DNA of 51,975 bases from Chloroflexaceae bacterium (GTDB taxonomy: Bacteria; Chloroflexota; Chloroflexia; Chloroflexales; Chloroflexaceae): positions 1 to 51,975 of the forward strand of contig JAAURD010000009.1 in the NCBI GenBank assembly GCA_012034075.1. The letters are read 5' to 3'. Both the position numbers and the translations under genes were made by a program. Shown one piece after another: positions 9,351 through 18,864 of this stretch (positions are counted from its first letter, which is position 1; every line of letters begins with the position of its first letter). A model generated the notes under the pieces. It searched no databases and had not been told where the DNA came from. It saw only the letters and a list, made by a program, of their open reading frames with translations.

Positions 9351-9629
9351 ATAGACGACAACGTATTTCGCTGAGAGACGCCTGTCAGTGAGTGTTTACG
9401 GTTTTTGCCTTGTCTCGATAACTTCATTCGCTCTGAAGCCAGAATATACGTTGCAGCGCATGAGCGAGGATGATTCGGTGTAATCTCACGGTCATCAACT
9501 GCGCAGGGAAACGGACTGTATGATTACAGATGGCACCCAATCTCCGGTTAGGGAGAACCAGCATGGATGGGTGGGCCATCGGTTTTGTTGCCTGCCCCTG
9601 GTAATATTGGGCAGAGGAGTGGTGGATTG
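9351..9629 (+). promoter_or_regulatory. Long structured 5' leader of the RRM protein mRNA
   Basis: About 279 nt without a convincing reading frame. It holds a small hairpin at 9541-9556 (TCTCC/GGAGA) and another at 9592-9614 (CTGCCC/GGGCAG) whose 3' arm touches the ribosome site GAGGAG at 9614-9619. Long leaders are usual for cold-shock mRNAs, so temperature or autoregulation is a reasonable guess. Confidence 0.45.
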
Positions 9630-9935
9630 ATGCTTGTCAAATTGTTCGTCGGAAACCTGCCTTGGAGTGTTGGTGATACCCAATTGGGAGATCTATTTAG
9701 TCCTCATGGAACCGTACAGAGTGCTCGTGTCATCACTGATCGCGAAACTGGGCGTTCTCGGGGATTTGGCTTTGTCGAACTCGAGACCAACGACATCAAG
9801 ATGGTCATTAGTGCAACCGATGGTCTTGAAGTGCAGGGACGGCCACTGCGTGTGAACGAAGCAGAAGAAAAGAATGCCGGTGGCGGTGGAAACCGCGGAC
9901 GTCCACCTCGTAGTGGATCACGCGGACGATTTTAA
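9630..9935 (+). CDS. RRM-domain RNA-binding protein (Rbp-like)
   Basis: 101 aa. The ATG at 9630 is chosen because the protein then begins directly with the first beta strand, and GAGGAG precedes it by 10 nt. RNP2 is LFVGNLP (about residues 5-11) and RNP1 is RGFGFVEL (about 44-51), so RNA binding through the aromatic residues should be intact. The last 25 residues are a Gly/Arg-rich tail, as in glycine-rich cold-inducible RNA-binding proteins of cyanobacteria. Such proteins act in the cytoplasm as RNA chaperones. A strong hairpin terminator follows directly. Confidence 0.9.
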   Translation: MLVKLFVGNLPWSVGDTQLGDLFSPHGTVQSARVITDRETGRSRGFGFVELETNDIKMVISATDGLEVQGRPLRVNEAEEKNAGGGGNRGRPPRSGSRGRF

Positions 9936-9942
9936 TACTTAT

Positions 9943-9991
9943 ACCTCCATATGTTGCTATACTTCGCAATATATGGAGGTTTCCGTTTCTT
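9943..9991 (+). terminator. Rho-independent terminator after the RRM gene
   Basis: A 15-bp stem (ACCTCCATATGTTGC with GCAATATATGGAGGT, one G.U pair) and an 8-nt loop, followed by a T-rich run. It ends just before the stop codon of the opposing sensor kinase gene and may serve both directions. Confidence 0.85.
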
Positions 9992-12900
9992 CTATTCTGC
10001 TATCTGCGGGTTGCCTGTACCCGCTAGATAGCGTACCTCTTGTAGTAATGCCTCAAATGTATGGGTTCCTTTTTGCAGGGTACGTTCGACCGATAGATGG
10101 AGCAACTGACGCTCTTCGGAGCTTAGCTCTTTGGCTGTAATGACAACAATCGGCAAGTTTTGTCCTGCTTCTGTCGCTCGCAGCGTGCGAATGACATCAA
10201 AGCCATCCATCTCAGGCATCATCAAATCGAGTAACAGCAAATCTGGCGGGTCTGCCTCAATCGCTTCTAGCGCCACTTTGCCATTGGGTGCCTCCTGTAC
10301 CAACCAGCCCTCGCGCTCCATCATGCGCCGCAACATCTCACGGGTGTCATGATCATCTTCGGCGATGACTACCCGACCAGGCATAGCCATCAGGTCGCGG
10401 GTTGCCTCTGCACGGTTCCCATCCTGTTGGTTGTCTCTTGCATATTTCCGCACAATCAAGAGTAGTTGCTCTTGTGTGATGGGCTTGATCAGATAATCGG
10501 CTGCACCAAGCAACAAACCCATCTCACGATCATCGACCATAGTTAACATAATCACTGGGATATGGCGCAATTCCTCCTCGGCTTTGAGGGCGGTGAGCAC
10601 GGTCCAACCATCCATACCGGGCATCATCGCATCCAGGGTAATAATATCGGGCTTTTGGCTCTGTGCCAGGCGCAAACCCTCTTCACCACTCGATGCGGTT
10701 AAGACTCGTAGCCCTTCGCGGACCAGCCGCCGCCGAATGAGATCACGTGCAGCAGGATCATCATCAATGCTCAGGACCGTGATCGTTGCTGCCGCATGCT
10801 GTTCGGCAGTTGGCAATGTGGCGTGTAATGGTGTTTGTATCACCGGTGTTTGAGCAGTGCTGTGACGCTGTCCATCGTCTACGCCTGCGGGCGTCACGGC
10901 ATGCACCGGTAAGCGCACGGTAAAGGTGGAACCGGTGTCAACAACACTTTGTACCGTAATATCTCCTCCCATCATCTGGCAGAAATGGCGACTGATCGTG
11001 AGACCGAGCCCGGTACCGCCGTATTTGCGTGTTGTAGAGACATCAGCTTGAGAAAATGATTGAAAGACGTCATTCATTTGCTCTGATGACATGCCGATAC
11101 CGCTATCAATGACCTCAAAAAGAAGGTATTCCTGGGAATTACTACCTTCTTCAGCAGCATGTTCATCTGCACGTTCACGGCGAATAACGAGCTTTATGCT
11201 GCCTTGATGCGTAAATTTGCTGGCATTGCTCAACAGGTTGAGCAATATCTGGCGAAATTTCGTCAGATCAGCATACATGTCCGGCAGGTTTTCGGCTAAT
11301 TCGACGATCAGGGTGTTCTGATTTTTATCGATCAGCGGACGCACGGTGGTGATAACATTCTGGATGATCGGTGCAACGGCAAACGTCTCTGGATAGAGAT
11401 CCATGCGCCCGGCCTCGATTTTGGAGATATCCAGAATATCGTTGATGAGTGCCAGCAGATGCGTGCCAGCAGTGCGAATCTTCTGGAGATCTTGCAGGGT
11501 GTCGAGCACTTCTTCGCCATCGGCTGAACGCTCTTGCATATCATCGAGCAGCATTTCGCTGTAGCCAATAATGGCATTGAGCGGGGTGCGCAGTTCATGG
11601 CTCATATTTGCCAGGAATGCGCTTTTGGCCTGATTGGCTGACTCAGCCATGTCTTTGGCCTGCTGCAATTCCTCTTCCATTCGCTTGCGTTCATCGATAT
11701 CGACAAACGAGCCTTCATAATAATCAGGTCGGTTCTCCGGTTGCCGTATCAGCCGAATGCTTTGCCATACCCAGAGGGTACTGCCATCGCGTCGGTAGAT
11801 ACATGTTTCAACGCCAGAGATGGCATCCTGCTCTTGCAATGCGGCGAGCAGCATGTGCTGTTGCTGTGGATCAACATAGAGCGTTTCCCAGCTATGCACC
11901 ATCTGGCGCAGGATATCATCTGGGTGTTCATACCCGCAGATTTGGGCAAACGCCGGGTTGGCGCTGATCAAAGAGCCATCGAGCGCCATTTGAAAGATGC
12001 CCTCATTGGCCTGTTCAAAGATACTGCGGTAGTTTGCTTCAGCTTCACGTAGTGCTGCTTCAGCCTTCCAGCGTTGTACCGTAGCGCCCAGCAATCCGGT
12101 CGCAACACGGAGCGCATCAATTTCGGGTGGTCGCCATTCACGTTCTTGCTGGCAATCATCAAAGCCAATAAACCCCCAGAGTTCACTCCCAGTAAAGACT
12201 GGTACAATCAGCAATGAGTAAATCTGCTGTGATTTGAGGATCTGCTTCTCTGCTTCGGGGAAGGTGCGGATATGCCCATAAATTGGCTCGCCTTGTAACA
12301 GAATTGGCTCCAGCGCTGGAATGGGCCATGGCGGCAGGATAATCCCTGAATATCGGCACGGTGCTTTTTGGGGGCAACACCATCGGCTACCCACTCATAC
12401 ATTGGATACATACGCATATCATGGTCGTCATCCAGGCGTAGTTCAAAGATATAGACTCGGCTCACCTGGGTAGCCTGTCCCAGTCGCTGCAGCGCTCCCT
12501 CAATATGCCCATCAAATTCGCCCAGTTCAAGCAACTGATGCGCAGCAAAGCTCACGCTCTCCAGAATTGCGTCGCGTTGTTGTAGTGTCTCTTGTGTGTA
12601 TTTGCGCTCACTAATATCGCGAAAAATACCGATGCCAAAGTCTTCACCACCAGCCTCAGCTATGGTGAGCGTGGTTTCTACGGGAAAGGTAAACCCCTCT
12701 GCATGCAGTGCGGTCAACTCGTGATAAATGGCATCACCATCGGGTGCGGGCAACATTTCGCCTGGGGCCAACAGCACCGTCACGGAACGTCCTAACAACT
12801 GCGATTGGGGATAGCCAAAGAGTATCTCGGCGGCCGGGTTCACGGCGGTAATCGCCTGGTTCTGGTTTTGGAAGAAGACTATCGCATCAATGGTGGTCTG

Positions 12901-14271
12901 GATCATGGCTTCATGTTGGCGTGTCGTCTGTTCCAGTGCCTGCATGGTGGCGTTATAGCGAGCCGCAATCTGGCCTACTTCGGTAAATGGCTCCACCGGC
13001 ATGCGCTGGCTCATATCTTTCGATTGTGCTTGTTGTTCCATCGCCAGTAACAGTTCCAGCAGGTCACTGGATGCGTGATGCTCGGCGATATTCAGGCCAA
13101 TACGTTCCGTTTCGGCACTCACTCGTAGGGGTGACCAGCGATTGAACATCCACAACAATCCGAACGAGATGCCGCCGGCCCAACCTGCACAAACCAGGAT
13201 ACCCAATCCCTGCACCAGCAACTGCTGCCAGCGATCCAATCCTGTGTCTAGCAACAGCGGGTCACCAAAGAGTGCCACTGCCAGCGTGCCCCAGATACCC
13301 GCCGCCAGATGGGTTGGTACTGCGCCTACCGCATCGTCAATGTGCCAGCGCACCAGCAGAGCATCGGCGGCAACCATCACCGCACCGCCGATAGCACCAA
13401 TCAGCAGCGCCGACGATGTTGATACTGCATGGCAGCTGGCAGTAATGGCTACCAGGCCGGCAATTACCCCATTGAGGAGATATTCCACATCGCTGCGCTG
13501 ATGCAGCCACCAGCTCAGCAACAGGGCGGCGAGCGGTCCGGCTGTGCCAGCCAGCAGCGTATTGATCAGCACCGGTGCGATAGCCGGGTTGAGTGCCAAC
13601 GTGCTTCCACCATTGAAGCCAAACCAGCCCAGCCATAGCAGCATCACACCCAGTGCAGCCATTGGGATATTGGCCGCTGGAATCTTCTGTGGTGGTTTGT
13701 CTGGGGGAAAACGACCCTGACGCGGGCCAATGATCAACAGCAGCGCCAATGCTACCCAGCCACCCAGGCTATGCACCACGGATGAGCCAGCAAAATCGAC
13801 AAAACCAAGCTGTGCCAACCAGCCTTGCGCTTCTCCATGCTGGTTGCCGTTCCAAACCCAGTGCCCAAACAATGGGTAGATTAACCCGGCAATGACGACG
13901 ACAATCAGCAAAAAGCTGCGAAAATTGAGCCGTTCGGCCACCGACCCGGAGAGAATAGTCACCGACGTGCCACAAAACATGACCTGAAACAGAAAAAAGA
14001 TGCTCCGCCAGACATCTTCAGTTGTCAGAGTTGGTGCAAACCCGCCCTGACCAATCCAGCCATGCGCCGAGACGCCAAACATCAGTGCAAAACCCACTGC
14101 CCAGAAGACCGCGGTTGAGACGGCAAAATCGGCCAGGTTTTTCATGGCAACATTGATATTGTTTTTGCTGCGCGTCAGTCCCGTTTCCAGGCACAGAAAC
14201 CCCAGCTGCATCACAAAGACCAGCGCAGCACAGACTGCGACCCACAAAATATCCTGTATATCTCGTTCCAT
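9992..14271 (-). CDS. Ammonium-transporter-like sensor fused to PAS-GAF-PAS-kinase-REC-REC, frame broken near 12360
   Basis: Read as one gene of about 1426 aa. GGAG lies 9 nt before the ATG at 14271. Residues about 5-390 are an Amt domain with some 11 membrane helices. The twin pore histidines are present (about His167 in SSVVHSLGGW and His321 in VPTHLAAG). A HAMP-like helical linker (about 400-450), a PAS (about 455-560) and a GAF (from about 565) follow. The frame breaks inside the GAF domain near 12350-12370. The other frame resumes with ILLQGEPIYGH and carries a PAS, HisKA ([10 protein letters not shown]), HATPase (GGTGLGLTIS) and two receiver domains (LDAMMPGMDG and LDLMMPEMDG). One missing base restores the frame. 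Known Amt-kinase fusions act as ammonium sensors or sensor-transporters. Here the two receivers suggest an internal phosphorelay. No glnB-like gene lies nearby. Confidence 0.85.
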
Positions 14272-14305
14272 CGGCTACTGCTCCAGGCATGATGCCATCG
14301 TATAC

Positions 14306-14434
14306 CGTAGGTGCGGCTTGCAGCCGCACGACGCTCCGCACCGCAAAAAATGTCTCCATTCCGATACCCTCTGATCTCAGATGGATATGCCAGATCGTAG
14401 GTGCGGCTTGCAGCCGCACGACGCTCCGCACCGC
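14306..14434. repeat. Two direct copies of a 39-bp REP-like element
   Basis: The copies lie at 14306-14344 and 14396-14434 and appear identical over 39 bp. Each starts CGTAGGTGCGG, contains the palindrome TGCGGCTTGCAGCCGCA and continues ACGCTCCGCACCGC. They lie upstream of the Amt-kinase gene. A short unit of the ATGAGCA type follows near 14485. Confidence 0.8.
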
Positions 14435-14573
14435 TGCGGCTCTGCGCTGCTGCGTCCTCATATGATGAACCGAATTTGGTATCCATGAGCAATGAGCAAT
14501 TATCATGGTATCATAGTTCAGGTATCATCATGCTACCCGTTTTTCCATAATCATGTGAGTTATTGCGACAACG

Positions 14574-15233
14574 ATGACCGAACCTTTTCCTATTGATACG
14601 GTGATGCAAACGTTGCAAACGACGATGGCCGATTATCCCCAACCCCTGGTGGATGCTATGGCGGCGGCGCACACCTCACCCTTTCATATTCTGGTTGCGA
14701 CGATCTTGAGTCTGCGGACTAAAGATACGCTGACGGCCCAGATTGCCCCGGCCCTCTTTGCCGTTGCCGATACCCCAGAGGCGATGTTGCAGTTGAGCGA
14801 GGAACGTTTGATCGAACTGATCTACCCGGTTGGTTTTTATCGGAACAAAGCCCGTACTCTCTTACATATCTGTCAACTCCTGGTGGAGCAGCATCAAAGT
14901 GACGTGCCAGCCGACCTGGATGCGTTACTGGCATTACCGGGTGTGGGCCGCAAAACCGCCAACCTGGTGTTGACGGCTGGCTTTGGTCTGCCTGGCATCT
15001 GCGTTGATATCCATGTTCATCGTATCTGCAACCGCTGGGGCTACGTACACACCAGCACTCCCGATCAAACCGAGATGGTTTTGCGACAGGTGCTCCCCGC
15101 TGCCTATTGGATCCCGATTAACGGCCTGCTGGTGATATTAGGCCAGAATATCTGCCATCCCACCTCTCCCCGTTGCAGCGTCTGCCCGGTAGAAGCACAC
15201 TGCGCCCGTGTTGGCGTCAAACGCTCGCGCTAG
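14574..15233 (+). CDS. nth: Endonuclease III (DNA glycosylase/AP lyase)
   Basis: 219 aa, normal length. The enzyme removes oxidised pyrimidines and nicks the abasic site in base excision repair. The helix-hairpin-helix LPGVGRKTANLVL (about 121-133) contains the catalytic Lys127, and VDIHVHR provides the catalytic Asp145. The C-terminal [4Fe-4S] ligands Cys194, Cys201, Cys204 and Cys210 keep the C-x6-C-x2-C-x5-C spacing. It is convergent with the SAM hydrolase gene, with 4 bp between the stops. Confidence 0.95.
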   Translation: MTEPFPIDTVMQTLQTTMADYPQPLVDAMAAAHTSPFHILVATILSLRTKDTLTAQIAPALFAVADTPEAMLQLSEERLIELIYPVGFYRNKARTLLHICQLLVEQHQSDVPADLDALLALPGVGRKTANLVLTAGFGLPGICVDIHVHRICNRWGYVHTSTPDQTEMVLRQVLPAAYWIPINGLLVILGQNICHPTSPRCSVCPVEAHCARVGVKRSR

Positions 15234-15237
15234 CCGC

Positions 15238-16089
15238 TTAGCCTGGGCGGCTCTCTGATTTGGCAGCGATGCGAATCTGGCTGCCAATGGTCAGGCCTAG
15301 AGTCTGGGCCGCATTGCCATTGCGTATGGCTATTTCGAGCAGGTGCGAACTCCCCATCAGGGCCAGCACATCGCCGGGTGCAACCGCGGCATAGGTCGTG
15401 GCAAGATGGGTGCTATTGCTATCGGTCTGACCCCCATGTTCCCAGGTGATGTGCAGGTTTGTCGGATCACCAAGCGGCAGCAGGTGGTCGGCGGTGATGT
15501 TGGTGATACAATTACCAAAATGATCGATAGATTGGACCTGACCATACAGCGTGTTGTCCTCGGGCTGCCAGTGCGGTTGCGGGATGGTCAGTGGCACCAG
15601 ATCGCTCACCAAGGGACCGAGTTCGGTCAGCGGCACACCATAGGCGAGATGAGCAGCGACGGGTGCAAAGATATCGCGCCCATGAAAGGTGGTGCTGATT
15701 TGCGGTAGCCAAAAGCGCGGCTCGGTCAAATGCACCGCGAGCACTGCCTGATCATCCGGCCAGTGCTGGCGAGCGGCCTGCCAGAAGGGAAAGAGCACGC
15801 CGTTATCGGGGCCAACCAGAGAAGCGTGCGGCGTTTGGATTGCGATCGGACGGCGTTGACTACCGACCCCCGGGTCTACCACGACCAGATGTACGGTACC
15901 AGCCGGGAAGTAGGGCGCGGCCTGTTGCAAGGTGAGCGCAGCGGCGATGATATGTTGCGGTGGGATAGCATGGGTCAGGTCGATCAGTTGCGCACCGGGA
16001 CAGATGGTCTGCATCACGCCTTTCATGATGCCGACATAATGATCGGTTGTGCCAAAATCGGTTAGTAGGGTGATACATGGTGAAGACAT
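15238..16089 (-). CDS. SAM hydroxide adenosyltransferase (DUF62 family)
   Basis: 283 aa. Members of this family split S-adenosylmethionine with water to adenosine and methionine; close relatives are the fluorinase and chlorinase. The family signature is clear: LTDFGTTDHYVGIMKGVM at the N-terminus, VDPGVGSQRRP, GPDNGVLFPF, and FHGRDIFAPVAAHLA. The C-terminal beta-barrel carries IDHFGNCITNI. It starts 6 nt after the stop of the unknown gene at 16096, so it is the last gene of the ParA operon. Why a SAM hydrolase should sit with a ParA-like ATPase is not known. Confidence 0.9.
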   Translation of the reverse strand: MSSPCITLLTDFGTTDHYVGIMKGVMQTICPGAQLIDLTHAIPPQHIIAAALTLQQAAPYFPAGTVHLVVVDPGVGSQRRPIAIQTPHASLVGPDNGVLFPFWQAARQHWPDDQAVLAVHLTEPRFWLPQISTTFHGRDIFAPVAAHLAYGVPLTELGPLVSDLVPLTIPQPHWQPEDNTLYGQVQSIDHFGNCITNITADHLLPLGDPTNLHITWEHGGQTDSNSTHLATTYAAVAPGDVLALMGSSHLLEIAIRNGNAAQTLGLTIGSQIRIAAKSESRPG

Positions 16090-16095
16090 AGGATG

Positions 16096-16731
16096 TTATA
16101 ATGACAAAAGCGGATCTTCATCGAGATTCAGGTTCAGGATTGCCTGTGAGCGTAGTCGGCTTCCCACCACAAATTCGACGATCTTCTCTTTAAGTGAAGC
16201 GATGTTATCTTTGCTCCCCGCATTCACTTTGAGGCGACGGGCAAGTTCGAGCAGACGGGCTTTCGGAGTAATCGGTTGAAGCAGTTTATAGGCCGCTTCA
16301 CGCGTTTCGCAGGCATGGATCTGGGTAATGAGATCGTCAAGATCGGCATTGGGGTCGGTTTGCGGGCCAAGCAGAGCTTCAACGATAGCCTGTTCAATCA
16401 CCGCTTTGGTGGCATTGCGGGCGAGTGGTATCTCAAGCAATGTTGCCAGTTCACGCAAACGGTCCCTGGTTCTGAGGCGCTTGAAGACGGTCTGAATTTC
16501 CTTGAGCTCGGCGTGCTGTTTGAGCTGTTCAGCCAGCGTTTGCAGTTCAAGATCAGGGTTTGCGCCAAGGCTGCCTGGGGCTGGTACTGCTGCGCCGGGG
16601 GCAACAAAAGCAATCTGGCCCTGGCCTTGCAACAGCTGTGCATAGTCGGCATCAGACATGCGGCTGAGCATGCCTTCGAGCAGCGGCCAGAGGTGCTTGA
16701 GGGCATGGGCAGTGGCAAGACGGTTGCTCAT
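16096..16731 (-). CDS. Unknown helical protein encoded with ParA; possible SAP/Rho-N-like motifs
   Basis: 211 aa, soluble. The ATG overlaps the parA stop by 4 nt (ATGA), so translation is coupled. After a helical N-terminus comes a short Ala/Pro/Gly-rich linker (about 45-60). Two segments, RELATLLEIPLARNATKAVI and LLELARRLKVNAGSKDNIAS, have the helix-loop-helix rhythm of SAP or Rho-N domains, which bind nucleic acid. This is my own reading, not a confirmed family match. By position it could be the partner that a ParA-type ATPase moves or is loaded by. Confidence 0.55.
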   Translation of the reverse strand: MSNRLATAHALKHLWPLLEGMLSRMSDADYAQLLQGQGQIAFVAPGAAVPAPGSLGANPDLELQTLAEQLKQHAELKEIQTVFKRLRTRDRLRELATLLEIPLARNATKAVIEQAIVEALLGPQTDPNADLDDLITQIHACETREAAYKLLQPITPKARLLELARRLKVNAGSKDNIASLKEKIVEFVVGSRLRSQAILNLNLDEDPLLSL

Positions 16732-17653
16732 GGAAGGGACTCCAATACTTCATCGACCATGTGTTTCAGTTCTTGTTGCGCATCACGATGTGATGTGGAG
16801 GAAAGATTCGGTTGAACCACCAGCGGAATGCCACTGCCAGGAGCGTCGGCATAGGCACTCTTGTTATCGCGAATCAAGGTCTCTAAGGTGGGGACACCTC
16901 GGTTTTTGACTTCTTGCATTGCCGATTCATGACTTCGAATGGGCGAACCACTATGAAGCGTCACCATGGTAAAGAGTACTCGTAGGTCTTTGGCCTGAAT
17001 AGGCTGCCAGTGATGATCATTGGCCTTGTTGACCCGATTATTGTAGTCTGAAACCAGGGAAGCAACATGTTTCCGCAGTTCATCGATGCCAAGGGTTGAA
17101 ACATAATCTGGGCGGGTTGGCACCAGGAGATGATCACTGGCGATGATCGCATTGCGCGTCACCATATAGAAGTTCGGCGGGCAGTCGATCAGGATAAAGC
17201 TGTAGGCCGCCGGCCCAAGCCGGCTGAGGCCCTGGCGTAACATGGAGTAGATCCGGAGATAGCTCTTCATATAATGGATCGGTTCCACTTTGTAAAGGCG
17301 AGCCGCCAGAGTCATATCGATACCAACCAGGCTAAGGTGTGAGCAGAGTAGGTCAAGGCGACCACGCTCAAGTACTCTATTCACTTTTTCCGGCGTAATA
17401 ATAAGCGGAGCGAGGTCGGGGTTGTTCTTATTGTGAAAAATGCATCATAATACCAGTTTTTGATGGTATGCTCTGTTTCATAGCGCAATTGCCACTCATC
17501 AGAACCGACAAAAGAAAAGGTGAGCGAAGCCTGCGGGTCCAGATCAACCAGCAATACGTGATAGCCACGTGCTGCCAGTTCGGCCCCAAGATTGGCGGTG
17601 ATAGTCGTTTTGCCGACACCGCCTTTGTAGTTGACTATTGCAATAATGGGCAT
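16728..17653 (-). CDS. ParA/Soj-like partition ATPase, frame broken at a T run
   Basis: Read as one gene of about 308 aa. The deviant Walker A motif KGGVGKTT lies at residues 10-17, the switch I-like region is [13 protein letters not shown], and the second part has [20 protein letters not shown] and [14 protein letters not shown]. The first frame ends at 17381. The other frame reads [20 protein letters not shown] straight before the downstream part, and inserting one T in the run GCATTTTTC (about 17437-17446) restores a perfect protein. ParA ATPases dimerise on ATP and bind DNA nonspecifically to position cargo. No parB or parS was seen, so this is probably an orphan positioning ATPase whose partner is the next gene. 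Confidence 0.8.
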
Positions 17654-17691
17654 CGTATATCTATCCCGGTCTGTTGTTCTTTCTAACGATC

Positions 17692-17697
17692 ATTATA
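17692..17697 (-). promoter_or_regulatory. -10 box of the ParA operon
   Basis: TATAAT on the minus strand, about 40 bp before the start codon. No good -35 box was found. Confidence 0.4.
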
Positions 17698-17767
17698 CCG
17701 TATTTTGGCAAACGCTGGCGAGTCTCATGCAAAACCGGTGGGCTTTGCCGCAGGCGCCTGATGCGGC

Positions 17768-17812
17768 CCTCACCCCCAGCCCCTCTCCCAATTTGGGAGA
17801 GGGGAGCTGGTA
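17768..17812. repeat. CCCTCTCCCA/TGGGAGAGGG hairpin repeat
   Basis: Same element as at 1500-1600: a perfect 10-bp inverted repeat with a 3-5 nt loop, flanked by CCCTCACCCCCAG. It lies between the ParA operon start and the amphi-Trp gene end, and may double as a transcription stop. Confidence 0.7.
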
Positions 17813-17852
17813 TCCCAGGCGCTCCTGCAAGCCGTGTCTCCCGTTTTAGGCG

Positions 17853-18137
17853 TTACGAATCGCTCTGCTCGTCTGGGATGGCCGAAAGCATGCCTGTCGG
17901 CCCCATCTGCTCCCAGGGTGACCAGTGGAGTTCGATTTCGAGCTTGCTGGCGGGGCTATCGCCCGTCTTTTGGTCGTATTCTAGTTCAAAGTCTACCTGA
18001 TCGGGAAGATTGATAGCATAATCGCCGACAAAGAATGAACGGCTTTCGATCCGATCAGCTAACTCACGCAAGCGACGGACAATTGCCGCGCGGCTCGTGA
18101 TGTGCTTTTCGACACAGAGTTTGATTTCGTGGGCCAT
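17853..18137 (-). CDS. Amphi-Trp domain protein (first of tandem pair)
   Basis: Predicted 94 aa. The second ATG (18137) is preferred to the one at 18143, as AAGGAG lies 7 nt before it. The pattern LRELADRIESRSFFVGDYAI, then LPDQVDFELEYDQ, then LEIELHW is the amphi-Trp domain as I know it, a small widespread domain of unknown role with an alternating strand ending in Trp. A 25-residue tail follows. A paralogue lies 64 bp upstream on the same strand. Confidence 0.7.
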   Translation of the reverse strand: MAHEIKLCVEKHITSRAAIVRRLRELADRIESRSFFVGDYAINLPDQVDFELEYDQKTGDSPASKLEIELHWSPWEQMGPTGMLSAIPDEQSDS

Positions 18138-18201
18138 CGTCATACTCCTTACTGTGTGGTTCGTTTTGCTGGTGTTTCATCTCCACCGGTACGGCAGAAC
18201 G

Positions 18202-18420
18202 TCAGGCGCGAACGGGCCATGAGAGTTCGATTTCGAGTTCAAAGCTGTTTTCTTCTTCCTCAAGTTCGATTTTCATGTGGATAATATCGGGAATGGTTAT
18301 ATCGTGACCAATCAGGGAAAGCTGCCCATGTTCGATAGAGTCGGCAATGCGACGCAGGCGATGGGCAATGTGGTGCGGTGGGTAGTGACCTGTTTGTTCA
18401 AATGTTGTTTTTTCTTCCAT
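18202..18420 (-). CDS. Amphi-Trp domain protein (second of tandem pair)
   Basis: Predicted 72 aa. The ATG at 18420 follows AGGAGG by 6 nt, so the longer upstream reading is rejected. LRRIADSIEHGQLSLIGHDI, IPDIIHMKIELEEEEN and LEIELSWPV match the pattern of its neighbour. The two genes probably form one operon and arose by duplication. A minus-strand TATACT at 18492-18497 could be the -10 box. Confidence 0.65.
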   Translation of the reverse strand: MEEKTTFEQTGHYPPHHIAHRLRRIADSIEHGQLSLIGHDITIPDIIHMKIELEEEENSFELEIELSWPVRA

Positions 18421-18625
18421 ATTGAGCCTCCTACGGCAAACCATGCTGAATATTCAGATGATAGGGTCAGCGAACGTGTCCCCTGTTGCATAGTATACCA
18501 GCAAAGTGGCAAGGCTGTGTGATCCGATTCCCTGATGTTGGGCACGAGGTGGAGAACCATTGGAATGGTCTTTTTGTACAGATAGGAGGTTGCAGAAATC
18601 AGACAAAGGGGAGTATATCTACTGA

Positions 18626-18654
18626 TTGCGTTTCTGCTCAAGATGCGGCATAAT
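18626..18654 (+). promoter_or_regulatory. Promoter of the GGDEF-EAL gene
   Basis: TTGCGT at 18626-18631, a 17-bp spacer, and CATAAT at 18649-18654. Expected start near 18661, giving a leader of about 204 nt. Confidence 0.5.
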
Positions 18655-18724
18655 AAACAGAGAGATCATGGGGAGAAGATGGTAATGATAGCTCTGTTGC
18701 CAGGTTCAATGCATGTGATACCGT

Positions 18725-18787
18725 GAATGAGTGCTTTTTCAAACGGAAGTGGTTTTGTATGAAAAAGCATTCGTTCTGCTGTTTTTT
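18725..18787 (+). terminator. Terminator-like hairpin in the GGDEF-EAL leader (possible attenuator)
   Basis: Arms at 18725-18741 and 18760-18776 form a 17-bp stem with two G.U pairs. A run of six T follows at 18782-18787. It lies between the promoter and the CDS of the gene it precedes, so it would act as an attenuator if real. Confidence 0.5.
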
Positions 18788-18864
18788 GTCTTATTTGCAA
18801 TCATCTTTATGACGACCATGGTCCGATTCATCATAGGTTCTGTGTCATTATTGAGGAATTCTTG

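Larger units (their letters stand above)
18421..18864 (+). other. 444-bp intergenic region with two divergent control regions
   Basis: No convincing gene. It contains the minus-strand -10 box of the amphi-Trp pair (18492-18497), the plus-strand promoter at 18626-18654 and the terminator-like hairpin at 18725-18787 in the leader of the GGDEF-EAL gene. Confidence 0.6.

Noticed and set aside
16728..17653. Chromosome partition locus with origin
   Set aside because: No parB, parS-like palindromes or DnaA boxes were seen; the neighbours are not origin genes.
18661..18864. Known c-di-GMP riboswitch in the GGDEF-EAL leader
   Set aside because: I could not find the conserved GEMM core or its tetraloop receptor pattern; only the terminator-like hairpin is supported.
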